Made by a program: the position numbers and the translations under genes. The notes beneath the pieces were generated by a model. That model did not search any database. It was not told the origin of the DNA and was given only the letters and a program-made list of their open reading frames with translations. A DNA stretch of 49,223 bases. It comes from Candidatus Harrisonbacteria bacterium (GTDB taxonomy: Bacteria; Patescibacteriota; Minisyncoccia; UBA6257; 1-14-0-10-44-23). Numbering within the stretch: the first letter of the stretch is position 1; every line of letters begins with the position of its first letter. Below, piece by piece: positions 7,596 through 16,067 of this stretch. Location: positions 354,965-404,187 of the forward strand of contig JAHFLF010000001.1 of assembly GCA_023255625.1 (NCBI GenBank). The letters run 5' to 3'.

Positions 7596-9122
7596 TTCGC
7601 GCAGCCGATAGGCAAACGCCTCTGCTAAATCATTTTGCGTTACTGAATCTCGATTATCTAAATCGGCAATCGTTTGGGCTGTTTTTAGAACACGATATAC
7701 TCCGCGCGGCGAGAGCAGCTGTTTTGTGGCAATCCCGCGCATAAACTGTTCCGCCCTAGCGTCCAAATTAATATGTTCATCTACCTCTTTTGAACTCATC
7801 TCGCTATTAAGACGAACATGCTGACTTTTAAATCTTTGCTGCTGCCGACTACGCGCCAGAGAAACTTTTTCTCGTAGAGCATCAAGCTCGCCGTTATCTG
7901 TCTGTGTTTTAGCCCGTAAATCGGCAATCGCCACTCTTGGAACAGAAATCTGAAGGTCAATACGATCTAAAAGTGGCCCGGAAACCTTCTTTTGATATCG
8001 TTCAACTTCATATTGACCGCATTTACAGTTGCGCTCATCGTCGCCGTAATAGCCGCACGGACAAGGATTCATCGCTGCAATCAGCATAAAACGCGCCGGG
8101 AAACGAACCGTACCCTGAACTCGGGTAACGACCGAATGCCCGCTTTCTAGCGGCTGGCGCAGCGCCTCAAGTAAATCGCGCCGGAACTCCGGCAGCTCAT
8201 CCAGAAAAAGCACGCCGCGATGAGCTAGTGATATTTCGCCCGGGCGGGGATGTTGGCCGCCGCCAATAATAGAAACCGGCGATGATGTTTGATGAGGCGT
8301 ACGAAAGGGTCGATGGGCGATATACGGCTCTTCACCGAGCAACCCAGCGGCACTATAAATCTGCGTAATTTCCACAATCTCCGAAATGTCAGGATCCGGC
8401 AAAAGAGAAAGTGCGGCCTGCGCTAACATCGTTTTACCGGTTCCAGGCGGGCCGACCATGAGTAGGTTGTGCCCGCCGGCGGCGGCAATTAGTAACGCGC
8501 GCTTGGCATGTTCCTGCCCCTTGATGTCTAAAATGCTTGGCCCGGTTTTTATTCGGCGCGTCGGAACTGTCTGCGGCTGCGAGCTAATTTTTTTTCTTCC
8601 CTCCAGATGAGCAATTATCTGGGTAAGTGTAGCGACCGGTAAAACTGTCACGCCATTAATCATCGCGGCCTCAACTGCATTTGTTGTTGGCACAACTAAA
8701 TAGGGGATGCCGCGCTCGGCCGCTAGCCGGGCAGTATTCATAACCCCGGAGACACTTCGGAGCGCACCGTCTAGCGCCAGTTCACCTAAAAAAATATATT
8801 TCTCACCGGCAAACTGTTTCATCTGCCCGCTGGCTGATAAGTACCCGAGGGCAATCGATAAATCATATTGGCTGCCGGCTTTTTTAACATCCGCCGGAGC
8901 TAAATTAACAATAATTTTCCGGTTCTCCTGATTTGGCGGCTTGAACCCGCTATTCTTTAAAGCTGCGTTTATCCGCTCTTTCGATTCGGAAAGCGCCTTG
9001 TCGGCCAACCCAACAATCGTGAAAGAGTGCAATCCGCCCTGCACATCAGTCTCAACCTCGATTAAACGGGCGTCGATGCCATCCAACTCTGCCGCGTAGA
9101 GTTTGGCGAGGGAATGCTTCAT
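7587..9122 (-). CDS. comM: ComM/YifB family Mg-chelatase-like AAA+ ATPase
   Basis: This 511-aa protein has the usual length of ComM/YifB. It begins with a Lon-protease-like fold (residues 1-170; VQGGLHSFTIVGLADKALSE). The Mg-chelatase AAA+ core follows, with Walker A GPPGTGKT (224-231), Walker B VLFLDEL (304-310), the Cys-rich loop NPCPCGYYGDDERNCKCG, and the C-terminal lid (GVYRVLKTAQTIADLD). ComM is a hexameric helicase that promotes branch migration during integration of incoming DNA in natural transformation. It fits with the pilB and exonuclease genes of the window, but no direct operon link is visible. Confidence 0.95.
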   Translation of the reverse strand: MKHSLAKLYAAELDGIDARLIEVETDVQGGLHSFTIVGLADKALSESKERINAALKNSGFKPPNQENRKIIVNLAPADVKKAGSQYDLSIALGYLSASGQMKQFAGEKYIFLGELALDGALRSVSGVMNTARLAAERGIPYLVVPTTNAVEAAMINGVTVLPVATLTQIIAHLEGRKKISSQPQTVPTRRIKTGPSILDIKGQEHAKRALLIAAAGGHNLLMVGPPGTGKTMLAQAALSLLPDPDISEIVEITQIYSAAGLLGEEPYIAHRPFRTPHQTSSPVSIIGGGQHPRPGEISLAHRGVLFLDELPEFRRDLLEALRQPLESGHSVVTRVQGTVRFPARFMLIAAMNPCPCGYYGDDERNCKCGQYEVERYQKKVSGPLLDRIDLQISVPRVAIADLRAKTQTDNGELDALREKVSLARSRQQQRFKSQHVRLNSEMSSKEVDEHINLDARAEQFMRGIATKQLLSPRGVYRVLKTAQTIADLDNRDSVTQNDLAEAFAYRLREQQ

Positions 9123-9222
9123 ACAGTATTCACGAACATACTAATAAAACCGAATATACGAATGGGAAGGTCCGTATTTATTCGTGTATTAGTCCGCATT
9201 AGCGTGTTAGCGACTACTGACC
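9120..9222. repeat. Junction bracket upstream of comM
   Basis: Read on the minus strand, one arm begins inside the DksA-like gene (its last codons and TAA are repeat sequence) and the other ends immediately before the comM ATG. Arms at about 9123-9160 and 9175-9220. Confidence 0.7.
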
Positions 9223-9542
9223 TTGCAGCCACGACAATAACGGCTCTCCGGATCGACATTCAGCAGTGCGACTTCGATTTCTTTGCCGCACTTTTCACAA
9301 ACTCCATATTTGCCCTGATCCATTTTGGTGAGCGCATCATCAACTCGATGAACGCGCCGTTTCAGTGTCTCTACCATACCGGCCTGGGCGGCCATCTCCG
9401 TTGCCTCGTCCGCCTCCTCTTCAAATGAATCAATATCGTCGCCCATATCTACCGGCTTGCGCAATTTAGTAATCTGCTGCGTAATCGCATTTTTGATGGA
9501 AACCAGTTTGTTTTTGAAGCTAGTGATAAGTTTTATATCCAT
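9207..9542 (-). CDS. DksA/TraR-type zinc finger protein
   Basis: This 111-aa protein has an N-terminal coiled-coil-like region (residues 1-75, rich in Lys/Glu/Asp) and a C4 zinc finger (YGVCEKCGKEIE then ESRYCRGC; Cys82, 85, 103, 106). DksA/TraR proteins bind the RNA polymerase secondary channel and modulate initiation with ppGpp. The last residues (KVSSR) and the stop codon are encoded by the flanking repeat arm, so the C-terminal tail seems to have been supplied by the repeat. It may be cotranscribed with comM. Confidence 0.88.
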   Translation of the reverse strand: MDIKLITSFKNKLVSIKNAITQQITKLRKPVDMGDDIDSFEEEADEATEMAAQAGMVETLKRRVHRVDDALTKMDQGKYGVCEKCGKEIEVALLNVDPESRYCRGCKVSSR

Positions 9543-9556
9543 AAGTATTCTCGGAT

Positions 9557-9574
9557 ACCTGCCGGCAGGCAGGT
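9557..9574. repeat. CCTGCCGGCAGG palindrome
   Basis: ACCTGCCGGCAGGCAGGT sits in the leader of the DksA-like gene. Palindromes of this kind are frequent dispersed elements in CPR genomes (general knowledge, not checked here). The remaining gap to 9682 is AT-rich and shows an imperfect AAGAATT/GATTCTT inverted repeat only. Confidence 0.55.
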
Positions 9575-9682
9575 ACGAATTAAATAGCTAATATACGAAT
9601 AATTTAAGAATTAAGAATTGTCCGCTGACTGACAGATTCAAGATTCTTATATTCTAGCGCAAAAAACCGAATCAGCGCAACT

Positions 9683-10744
9683 TTACTCTTGTGAGGGTAT
9701 CTGCCTTGGCTTTAACTTCTTTTTTTTAGATTTCTTTTTTGCGCCGCTGGCTGGCTGGATGGCCGCTAAGCCGTCGCCAACATGCCAGCGACTTCCGGAC
9801 TCATCAATACCGGCATAGGGCGTCTGTTTCTCCATCTGAACATACGGGCTGTCCTTTTCGGCATTGGCCATAACCTGTTCTAAAATACTGCCCTCCTCTG
9901 CACCTATCCCGCGCGCCTGAATTTCAGACGAAGGTTCAGTTTTCATGCCACCCATATCTGCACCATACTGCTTGCCGACCCCCATCTGCCGATCACCGGC
10001 GGCTTGCTGACTAGCTCCGCCTGCCCGGCGGCCAGACGAGTCGGATGAACTAGAAACTGATCCTGATTTTTCCGGCTGCCCAGAAACCCCTCCCTGTCGT
10101 GTACTGCCGCCAACACCGCCGCGGGACCGACCAATTGATCCGGCCCGTCCCCCAAAACCCTTCGTCCTAGAACCGGCTCCTGTCTTTCCAGCTGCTCCCC
10201 TAAACCTGCTAACAATTGGCTCAATTCTGGCCAATTTTTCCTTGGCCTTCTTAAGAAGATGGTATTTTATCCAGGCGGCAAAAACCATACCAGCGCAGCC
10301 GGGCACAAACCCGGCGATGAAAGAAGTAAAATCTAATTCAATCAAACTCAAGATAATGGCGACGATAGTCAGCGCGCGACTTTTGTCGCCGAGCTTACTC
10401 CTCTTAAAAATGAAACGAAAAAACCAAACTCCGGGCACTGAAAGAATCGTGCCGACTACCGGAATAAAACTAAGCAAATCTATTATGGTCGCAAAGGTAA
10501 ACCAAAGCACCCATTCGCCTACGGAGATCTCTTTGCTTGCATCAACCGGCTCTGACTGCTGATCTTGTTGCTCCGGTTCGCCGCCAGAAAACATTTGACC
10601 ATCCTCACTGACACCCTCCGGCATTTCTTCTGAATACATCTCACCGTCAGAGCCAACTCCGCCGGGAGTACGAGAAGATGACTCTCTACCTGATCCGGGC
10701 GTAGTTCTTGGTGCAGATAGCTGCGGTGAAGCGGTTGCTGGCAT
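9683..10744 (-). CDS. Multi-pass membrane protein with low-complexity flanks
   Basis: Function not recognised. From the ATG at 10744 the protein has 353 aa. It has an acidic Ser/Gly/Glu-rich N terminus, a hydrophobic core with about four membrane segments (WVLWFTFATIIDLLSFIPVV, GTILSVPGVWFFRFIF, ALTIVAIILSLIELDFTSFI, AGFVPGCAGMVFAAWI), and a long Gly/Arg/Ser-rich C terminus ending in a basic KKKSKKKK tract. An in-frame GTG at 10795 would add MVVLALLAIRIFAITLL, a convincing hydrophobic leader. Those codons are, however, exactly the repeat arm that elsewhere ends just before start codons, so I prefer 10744. Both starts should be kept in mind. Confidence 0.65.
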   Translation of the reverse strand: MPATASPQLSAPRTTPGSGRESSSRTPGGVGSDGEMYSEEMPEGVSEDGQMFSGGEPEQQDQQSEPVDASKEISVGEWVLWFTFATIIDLLSFIPVVGTILSVPGVWFFRFIFKRSKLGDKSRALTIVAIILSLIELDFTSFIAGFVPGCAGMVFAAWIKYHLLKKAKEKLARIEPIVSRFRGAAGKTGAGSRTKGFGGRAGSIGRSRGGVGGSTRQGGVSGQPEKSGSVSSSSDSSGRRAGGASQQAAGDRQMGVGKQYGADMGGMKTEPSSEIQARGIGAEEGSILEQVMANAEKDSPYVQMEKQTPYAGIDESGSRWHVGDGLAAIQPASGAKKKSKKKKLKPRQIPSQE

Positions 10745-10745
10745 T

Positions 10746-10866
10746 AACAGAGTAATCGCGAATATGCGAATAGCTAATAATGCTAATACTACCACGAACC
10801 ATCAGCGACAGCTTCTTGCCACATTCGCGATATTCGCTATTTGCGTATTCGCGATTACTCTAAAGA
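10746..10866. repeat. Junction bracket, CGCGAATATGCGAATAGC-type inverted repeat
   Basis: AGAGTAATCGCGAATATGCG (from about 10750) pairs with CGCATATTCGC-like sequence at 10826-10860 (ATTCGCTATTTGCGTATTCG then CGATTACTCT). The loop is about 35 nt. It separates two minus-strand genes. Confidence 0.75.
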
Positions 10867-11853
10867 TTACTGTCGGATTTCAAAATGCACATGCGGGCCG
10901 GTTGAATTGCCGGTTGAGCCCATATACCCGATGACCTGACCCTGGCGAACACTCTCGCCCGGGACAACCACGGAGTAATGCAGGTGCCCATACATTGTTT
11001 GTATAGAAATTGGCGCGTGATCAATGAGCACATAATTGCCGTAGCCACCATTCCAGCCAATCGCTGCAGATGACACGGTGCCGTCGGCAGAGGCAACTAC
11101 TGGAGTATCTTGTGCATTCGGAATCTCGTATGCCGTCTGCGCGTATCGCCCTGTGCCGTGCGGCCCGCCAATCGGCCCTTTTGCGGGCCAGATAAATCCG
11201 CTCGGCAGCCAACCTTTCCAGACGATCCGACCAACAATAGGCGCTGACTCGGCCGAAGCCGGCAGCAGCAACTGATCGCCAACAATCAGCGGTTCATCAG
11301 TCGGCAGTCCATTTAACTTAACAATCTCTTGTACTTTGACTTTACTGACTTCAGAAACAGAAAGTAAAGTATCGCCGGGACGAACCGTGTATCGCAATCG
11401 GCCATCATCCTTTTTGATACTGGAAATAAAAGGAGATCCATCTTCTATCCCTAAAGAACCAATTTCTGCGTGTAAGGGGGTCGTAGCTAAAACTGGTTCG
11501 TGCTCTTCCAGCGTCTCCTCTCCGCTTTCAAATATATTGATGCCAGCGGATGCAGCAGCATTTTCGAATAAGCTCTTGCTCTCTGCCACAACTGCATCTT
11601 TTGGTCCTCCATAAACTACCTCTGTAGCTACGGCTTTCGGGGAGACAGAAAAAATAACCTCGGCGGCAACCGCAAAAAATAGAATTAAGACTGCAACCCG
11701 AACCGACCCCGGGAAAAGCGAGGAAAAACGCCGGAACTTTACCAATATAGCTTGTATTTTGGGCCGAATTGCCCTAAACCAAGCATTGTCCCCGGGAATA
11801 GTAGACATAATAAATCCCAAAGCTCCAGCGGTTTTATAGCCATACAAGACCAT
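10867..11853 (-). CDS. LysM and M23 (LytM-like) peptidoglycan hydrolase family protein
   Basis: This 328-aa protein has a cytoplasmic N terminus, one membrane anchor (VAVLILFFAVAAEVIFSV, about residues 52-70), a LysM domain (YTVRPGDTLLSVSEVSKVKV then LIVGDQLLLP) and a C-terminal M23 domain (YVLIDHAPISIQTMYGHLHY, GQVIGYMGSTGNSTGPHVHF). LysM binds peptidoglycan and M23 enzymes cut its cross-links. The HLH and HVH zinc/catalytic His motifs are present. The first motif, normally HxxxD, reads GPHGTGRYAQTAYEI, so one zinc ligand may be shifted or lost. The enzyme could be a non-catalytic regulator. Met16 (11808) is another possible start. Confidence 0.88.
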   Translation of the reverse strand: MVLYGYKTAGALGFIMSTIPGDNAWFRAIRPKIQAILVKFRRFSSLFPGSVRVAVLILFFAVAAEVIFSVSPKAVATEVVYGGPKDAVVAESKSLFENAAASAGINIFESGEETLEEHEPVLATTPLHAEIGSLGIEDGSPFISSIKKDDGRLRYTVRPGDTLLSVSEVSKVKVQEIVKLNGLPTDEPLIVGDQLLLPASAESAPIVGRIVWKGWLPSGFIWPAKGPIGGPHGTGRYAQTAYEIPNAQDTPVVASADGTVSSAAIGWNGGYGNYVLIDHAPISIQTMYGHLHYSVVVPGESVRQGQVIGYMGSTGNSTGPHVHFEIRQ

Positions 11854-11930
11854 AAAAGCAAAATTCCCGCTTAGGGATTGTTTTAAATAGTAGCAGAAAG
11901 CGAGAGAGGGGGCAAGGACATGGGAAAATA

Positions 11931-12076
11931 GACGCTGCTAGAAGCATTAGATGCTGCTAGCGGCAGCTAGTGAATAAAAGATATGCTAGAATGCTTTATC
12001 TTACTCTTTCCAATCTTCTATAGCTGTCTCCTCCTAGCAGCATCTAGCAACATCTAGTACCTCTAGCAACTTCTAA
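11931..12076. repeat. Junction bracket, GCTGCTAGATGCTGCTAG-type inverted repeat
   Basis: GACGCTGCTAGAAGCATTAG and GATGCTGCTAGCGGCAGCTA on the left pair with CCTAGCAGCATCTAGCAACA and TCTAGTACCTCTAGCAACTT on the right. The right arm ends 4 nt before the helicase ATG. 11854-11930 holds no gene that I can support. Confidence 0.75.
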
Positions 12077-12077
12077 T

Positions 12078-13916
12078 ATGTCCTCTCTCAACCCTGAACA
12101 AGAAAAGGCGGCCAATCACCCAGGTGGCCCTCTTCTCATGGCCGCGGGCGCCGGCTCCGGTAAAACCAAGGCGCTAACCAGTCGATTGAAACAGTTGATT
12201 AAGAGGGGAATACCGCCACACGAAATAGTTGCCATTACCTTTACAAATAAAGCCGCCCGCGAGATGCGCGAGCGAGTCTTCGGCAAAGACAATGCAGATC
12301 AAAAATGGCATCCGCGTTTCCCTGTATACGGGGAACCATTCATCGGAACATTTCACTCTTTTGGCGCAAAAATTCTGAAGGAAGAGCCAGCGCTACTGGG
12401 GCGAACATCCGCATTCTCAATTTATGACGATGACGATTCTGGCTCACTCGTAAAACGAATCCTGAAGGAGATGGGGCTGGCAAAAGATATCTGGAAACCC
12501 GCGGCGGTAGAGCAGAGAATTAGCAGTGTCAAAAGCGAGCTTCAAGATATTACGGAAATATTTGAGTCAGAAGACCGGCGCGACCAAATTTTTGCCGAGA
12601 TTTTTAACCGTTACGAACGCACACTAAAACAAGACAATGCCTTTGACTTCGATGATCTAATAGAAAAACCGGTGCGATTACTAAATGAGAACTTAGAACT
12701 TAGAACTAAGTACCAAGGACTATTTAGCCATATTCTGGTGGATGAATATCAGGATATTAACACAACGCAATATCAGTTGATCCGTCTTTTGGTTGAAAAG
12801 CACAAAAATATCTGTGTCGTCGGGGATGATTTCCAGAGTATTTTTGCGTTTCGAGGAGCGGACTTCCGAAATTTTTTGAATTTTGCGAAAGACTGGCCCG
12901 AAGCAACAATTATCAAGTTGGAACAAAATTATCGCTCGACCGCGAATATTATTAATGCCGCAAATGCCGTCATTAAAAATAACACCGTCCAGACGCCGAA
13001 AAATTTGTGGACGGAAAATCCGGACGGAAGATTAATCAAAATCGTGGCCGCCGGAGACTGCGACAGCGAGGCGATTTGGGTTGCAAACGAGATCCGAGAA
13101 CTAAGAAGTGAAAATAGGGATTTGAGCGTTGGGATATTGTATCGAACTAATGCGCAATCCCGCGCGATCGAACAAGCGCTCATTAGTGAAAATCTGGCCT
13201 ACAAAATCTTCGGCGGGTTAAAATTCTACGATCGAAAGGAAATAAAAGATGTTCTAGCCGGATTGCGGCTGGCGAATAATCCGCTAGATACTGTCAGCGG
13301 CGAACGGCTACAGACCTCGCTGGGCAAGCGGATCGGTGCACCAACTGCAAAGATTATGCAGTCGCAAGGAGGGCGGAATAAATCCATTGCGGAACTGATT
13401 GAAATTTTCATGAGGGAATCAAAGTATCAGGATTTTCTAGAAGAAAAATTCAATAACCCGCAGGAGCGAATGGATAACATTAGTGAACTTGCTCGTTTTG
13501 CGGCGGAGTTTGAAAATCTGGGTGAATTTCTGGAGCGTGCCTCACTCCTGCAATCTGCCGATCGCCCCTCTTCCGGCCAACTAACCAGCCAACCAACTAA
13601 CCAGCCAACCAATCCCGTTAACCTGATGACCATCCATATAGCGAAGGGGCTGGAATTTGATTGCGTTTTTATCATCGGCGTCAATGAGGGGATGTTGCCA
13701 CACGAACGGTCAGTAGAAAAACCGGAGCAGGTTGAAGAGGAACGCCGTTTAATGTATGTTGCAATGACCAGAGCCCGCACAATGCTCTATATTCTCTTTC
13801 ACTCCTTCCCCAGCCGCTTTCTCTATGAAATTCCCAAAGATCTGTGCAGCTTTGATAGTTGCGACGGGCTGACCAATGGACTGCCGAGTGAGGATGAGAT
13901 GTGGATAGAGAACTAG
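12078..13916 (+). CDS. uvrD: UvrD/PcrA-type superfamily 1 DNA helicase
   Basis: This 612-aa protein carries the SF1A helicase motifs in order: Q-motif LNPEQEKAA, Walker A AAGAGSGKT (22-30), VAITFTNKAAREMRERV (Ia), GTFHSFGAKIL, motif II LVDEYQDIN, motif III VVGDDFQSIFAFRGAD, motif IV NYRST, motif V MTIHIAKGLEFDCVFI and motif VI EEERRLMYVAMTRAR. It is a 3'-5' helicase for repair and replication restart. It is about 100 residues shorter than E. coli UvrD, mainly in 2B and the tail. Just before motif V, residues about 500-512 (GQLTSQPTNQPTNP) are encoded by a repeat tract like the intergenic brackets. Confidence 0.95.
   Translation: MSSLNPEQEKAANHPGGPLLMAAGAGSGKTKALTSRLKQLIKRGIPPHEIVAITFTNKAAREMRERVFGKDNADQKWHPRFPVYGEPFIGTFHSFGAKILKEEPALLGRTSAFSIYDDDDSGSLVKRILKEMGLAKDIWKPAAVEQRISSVKSELQDITEIFESEDRRDQIFAEIFNRYERTLKQDNAFDFDDLIEKPVRLLNENLELRTKYQGLFSHILVDEYQDINTTQYQLIRLLVEKHKNICVVGDDFQSIFAFRGADFRNFLNFAKDWPEATIIKLEQNYRSTANIINAANAVIKNNTVQTPKNLWTENPDGRLIKIVAAGDCDSEAIWVANEIRELRSENRDLSVGILYRTNAQSRAIEQALISENLAYKIFGGLKFYDRKEIKDVLAGLRLANNPLDTVSGERLQTSLGKRIGAPTAKIMQSQGGRNKSIAELIEIFMRESKYQDFLEEKFNNPQERMDNISELARFAAEFENLGEFLERASLLQSADRPSSGQLTSQPTNQPTNPVNLMTIHIAKGLEFDCVFIIGVNEGMLPHERSVEKPEQVEEERRLMYVAMTRARTMLYILFHSFPSRFLYEIPKDLCSFDSCDGLTNGLPSEDEMWIEN
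13574..13612 (+). repeat. In-frame CTAACCAGCCAAC-type repeat tract inside the helicase gene
   Basis: CCAACTAACCAGCCAACCAA repeats the right-arm 'word' of the GTTAGTTG family. It is translated as QLTSQPTNQPTNP immediately before motif V. Confidence 0.75.
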
Positions 13917-14010
13917 TTAGTTCGTTAGATAGTTAGTTGGTTAGTTAGTAAAAACTAATATCAATCCTTTCTTACCAACTAACAAACTAACCAGCTAACC
14001 AATTAACTCC
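13914..14010. repeat. Junction bracket, GTTAGTTCG/CTAACCAG-type inverted repeat
   Basis: The left arm starts at the helicase TAG stop (TAGTTAGTTCGTTAGATAGT). The right arm (ACCAACTAACAAACTAACCA, then GCTAACCAATTAACTC) ends just before the rsmA ATG. Confidence 0.75.
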
Positions 14011-14011
14011 T

Positions 14012-14803
14012 ATGCCCCAACCCCTCGGTCAGCACTTCCTCAAAAACCAGAAAGCGATCACGCGGATTATTGACGCACTCAATTTGCAAAAGGGGGAGAC
14101 GGTCATCGAAATCGGCCCGGGCCTGGGCGCGCTGACTATACCGCTGGTAGCGGAGTGCGATCGGCTTGACTGCAAACTGATTGTGATAGAGAAAGACGCA
14201 GAGTTAGCTGGTGAATTGGTTAGTTCGTTAGTTGGCAAGAGTGTGCAAATTATAGCCGGAGACGCCCTGCTTGAATTACCTAAACTAACTAACCAGCTAA
14301 CCAAGCAACTAACTAACTATTCTCTTGTCGGGAACATCCCCTACTACATCACCGGTGCACTTCTGCGCACGATTGGTGAACTGCCAATCAAACCAAGAAA
14401 AACTGTGCTGATGATCCAAAAAGAAGTGGCGCAGCGGTTATGCGCCACACCCCCAAAAATGAATCTGCTAGCAGCTGCAACACAAATTTGGGCGGAGCCA
14501 AAAATTCTTTTCGAGTTGCCACCAACCGATTTCGACCCGCCACCAAAAGTTTGGTCAGCAGTTATCCAGCTAATCCCTCTAGCTGGCTCTAATCCCTCTA
14601 GCCCCTCTATACTGCTCGATTATTATCGAGCATTGCATATCATCTTCAAGCAGCCACGCAAAACTCTTCTGAATAATTTGAGCGAAGAGATCGGTCGGGA
14701 ACAGGCGCAAAAAATCATGCCGGGGCTTGCATTAGAACCGAATATTCGGCCCCAAAACCTCTCGATCGAGCAAATAATAGAAATAAGTCGCCTATTAGGT
14801 TAA
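14012..14803 (+). CDS. rsmA: 16S rRNA (adenine 1518/1519-N6) dimethyltransferase
   Basis: This 263-aa protein is KsgA/RsmA. It shows QHFLKNQKAITRIIDALN, the SAM-binding VIEIGPGLGALT (31-42), the acidic VIEKD, and the catalytic NIPYY (108-112). It uses SAM to dimethylate the two adjacent adenines near the 3' end of 16S rRNA. Three short stretches look like repeat insertions read in frame: ELAGELVSSLVGK (65-76), KLTNQLTKQLTNYS (91-104) and LAGSNPSSPSI (about 190-200). The first two are the complementary arms of a GTTAGTTG-type bracket lying within the gene. Conserved motifs are intact, so the enzyme is probably active. Confidence 0.95.
   Translation: MPQPLGQHFLKNQKAITRIIDALNLQKGETVIEIGPGLGALTIPLVAECDRLDCKLIVIEKDAELAGELVSSLVGKSVQIIAGDALLELPKLTNQLTKQLTNYSLVGNIPYYITGALLRTIGELPIKPRKTVLMIQKEVAQRLCATPPKMNLLAAATQIWAEPKILFELPPTDFDPPPKVWSAVIQLIPLAGSNPSSPSILLDYYRALHIIFKQPRKTLLNNLSEEIGREQAQKIMPGLALEPNIRPQNLSIEQIIEISRLLG
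14206..14318. repeat. Inverted-repeat bracket embedded in the rsmA coding region
   Basis: TTAGCTGGTGAATTGGTTAG with TTCGTTAGTTGGC (14206-14238) is complementary to AACTAACTAACCAGCTAACC with AAGCAACTAACTAAC (14283-14318). Both arms are translated without a frameshift. Confidence 0.75.
14569..14612 (+). repeat. In-frame CTAATCCCTCTAG tract in rsmA
   Basis: CTAATCCCTCTAG occurs twice (CTAATCCCTCTAGCTGGCTC then TAATCCCTCTAGCCCCTCTA). It resembles the CCTCTAG-rich arms of the GCTAG family and is translated in frame. Confidence 0.6.
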
Positions 14804-14811
14804 TAACAAAA

Positions 14812-14837
14812 AAAATCCCCGCGCTGGCGGGGATTTT
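14812..14837. terminator. Bidirectional intrinsic terminator between rsmA and the next minus-strand gene
   Basis: AAAATCCCCGC (812-822) pairs perfectly with GCGGGGATTTT (827-837) around GCTG, giving an 11-bp stem. A-rich and T-rich sides serve the two convergent transcripts. Confidence 0.9.
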
Positions 14838-14843
14838 CGATTT

Positions 14844-15908
14844 CTATTTTTGTGCCGTCTCGGTGATTGCATCATCTTTGCAAGCAGCTCCCGCGGTAAT
14901 TGGGTCTGCGGAAATTTTTGTTGACTTAGCTTGTTTTTCTTCAGCCCTGCCGGTTGCTGCAGCGCAAAGATGGTTGCCATTTATGCCGGTATTGTCTACG
15001 GCAAGAATGCAGGGCGCGGCACTGCAGGAGGTTGCCGCATCAGCCGGGCACTTTTCCGTGGTGTCCTGCCCGCCCATACCAGATCCGGGGACTCCCACGC
15101 TGAAAGTAAATGCTTCTGATCTTTTTGTTGTCGTCCTTGCCACATCTTTACCGTGCTCATCTTTGCCAAAAGTTAAGAAATTACCGCCACCACAGTCAAA
15201 CTTGAAATTCTGATGCGCAGAACACCAACACAACCGGTCATCTGGCGTAGCAAGAGGAGGAGTGCCGCCAGCCCAACCATCGTAAAGCCCGGGAAAAACA
15301 GTCAGCTTTAAAGGATCAACATAGCGAATGATACTAGACAGCGCCAGCCCGCGTGGCACCGAGGATTTAGCTGCATCCGGCACAACTAAATATTCAAAAT
15401 TATCCCCGGAGACAGAGCCACTAACTTTGAAGGCGGAATTCCCAGTTATACCCTGATTTAAGGCGGCTATACTTTGTGAAAGCCCCTGTGAATTCACTGC
15501 CGCCGGAGCATAATTAATCAGTGCGATGCCTTTTTTAGTTGGTGTACCAAAAGTTGCATTCTGTATCGAGAGGTTGCTGACAGTCCCTAGCGTACTTAGT
15601 TGTAATAACCTTTTACCGATAGCACTGATGCTCAATTGAGGAGATCCATTTACGGCACTTGCGAGCGCCGAACCGGAGAAAGAAACTTTGGCCGGCCCGG
15701 CTTGAGCGGGTCCTTTGGGCGCAACAGCAGCGTTACTTGCCGAGAACTGCGCGTTTTGATTTGCAACGAACAAAAGCATCAGCGCCATTCCCGAGACAAT
15801 GCCGACAATCGCCCAGCCGTACCAGGAATGGACATGATGAGTCCCCATCAGCTTAAAATCCTTATTCAAATTACTGATCGCTTCTTCGGTTGGTTTGTTG
15901 TCCTGCAT
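14844..15908 (-). CDS. Single-pass membrane protein of unknown function
   Basis: Function not recognised. The 354-aa protein has a short cytoplasmic N terminus (residues 1-30), one membrane helix (AIVGIVSGMALMLLFVANQN, about 34-53) and a large outer domain with Ser/Ala-rich sequence. Eight or so cysteines in the C-terminal half (RLCWCSAHQNFKFDCGGGNF, KCPADAATSCSAAPCILAVD, HLCAAATG, GAACKDD) suggest disulfides outside the membrane. It lies divergent from the T4SS cluster and could belong to the same envelope machinery, but this is inference. It ends at the shared bidirectional terminator. Confidence 0.7.
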   Translation of the reverse strand: MQDNKPTEEAISNLNKDFKLMGTHHVHSWYGWAIVGIVSGMALMLLFVANQNAQFSASNAAVAPKGPAQAGPAKVSFSGSALASAVNGSPQLSISAIGKRLLQLSTLGTVSNLSIQNATFGTPTKKGIALINYAPAAVNSQGLSQSIAALNQGITGNSAFKVSGSVSGDNFEYLVVPDAAKSSVPRGLALSSIIRYVDPLKLTVFPGLYDGWAGGTPPLATPDDRLCWCSAHQNFKFDCGGGNFLTFGKDEHGKDVARTTTKRSEAFTFSVGVPGSGMGGQDTTEKCPADAATSCSAAPCILAVDNTGINGNHLCAAATGRAEEKQAKSTKISADPITAGAACKDDAITETAQK

Positions 15909-16035
15909 ATAAAAAAATAAACTAAAAATAATAATATTTTACAACATAATTAGTATGCCTCTATAATTTATCCATTGCAACCCGCTGAACAGAAAATAAC
16001 CGGCTAATCTTGCCTGATCTCTATACCCAACTTAT

Positions 16036-16043
16036 GGTATACT
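16036..16043 (+). promoter_or_regulatory. Candidate promoter of the T4SS-like cluster
   Basis: GGTATACT (extended -10 TATACT at 16038-16043) precedes the ATG at 16068. A short hairpin GATAGA/TCTATC lies in the presumed leader. Confidence 0.5.
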
Positions 16044-16067
16044 CTTGATAGAAAATATCTATCATCG

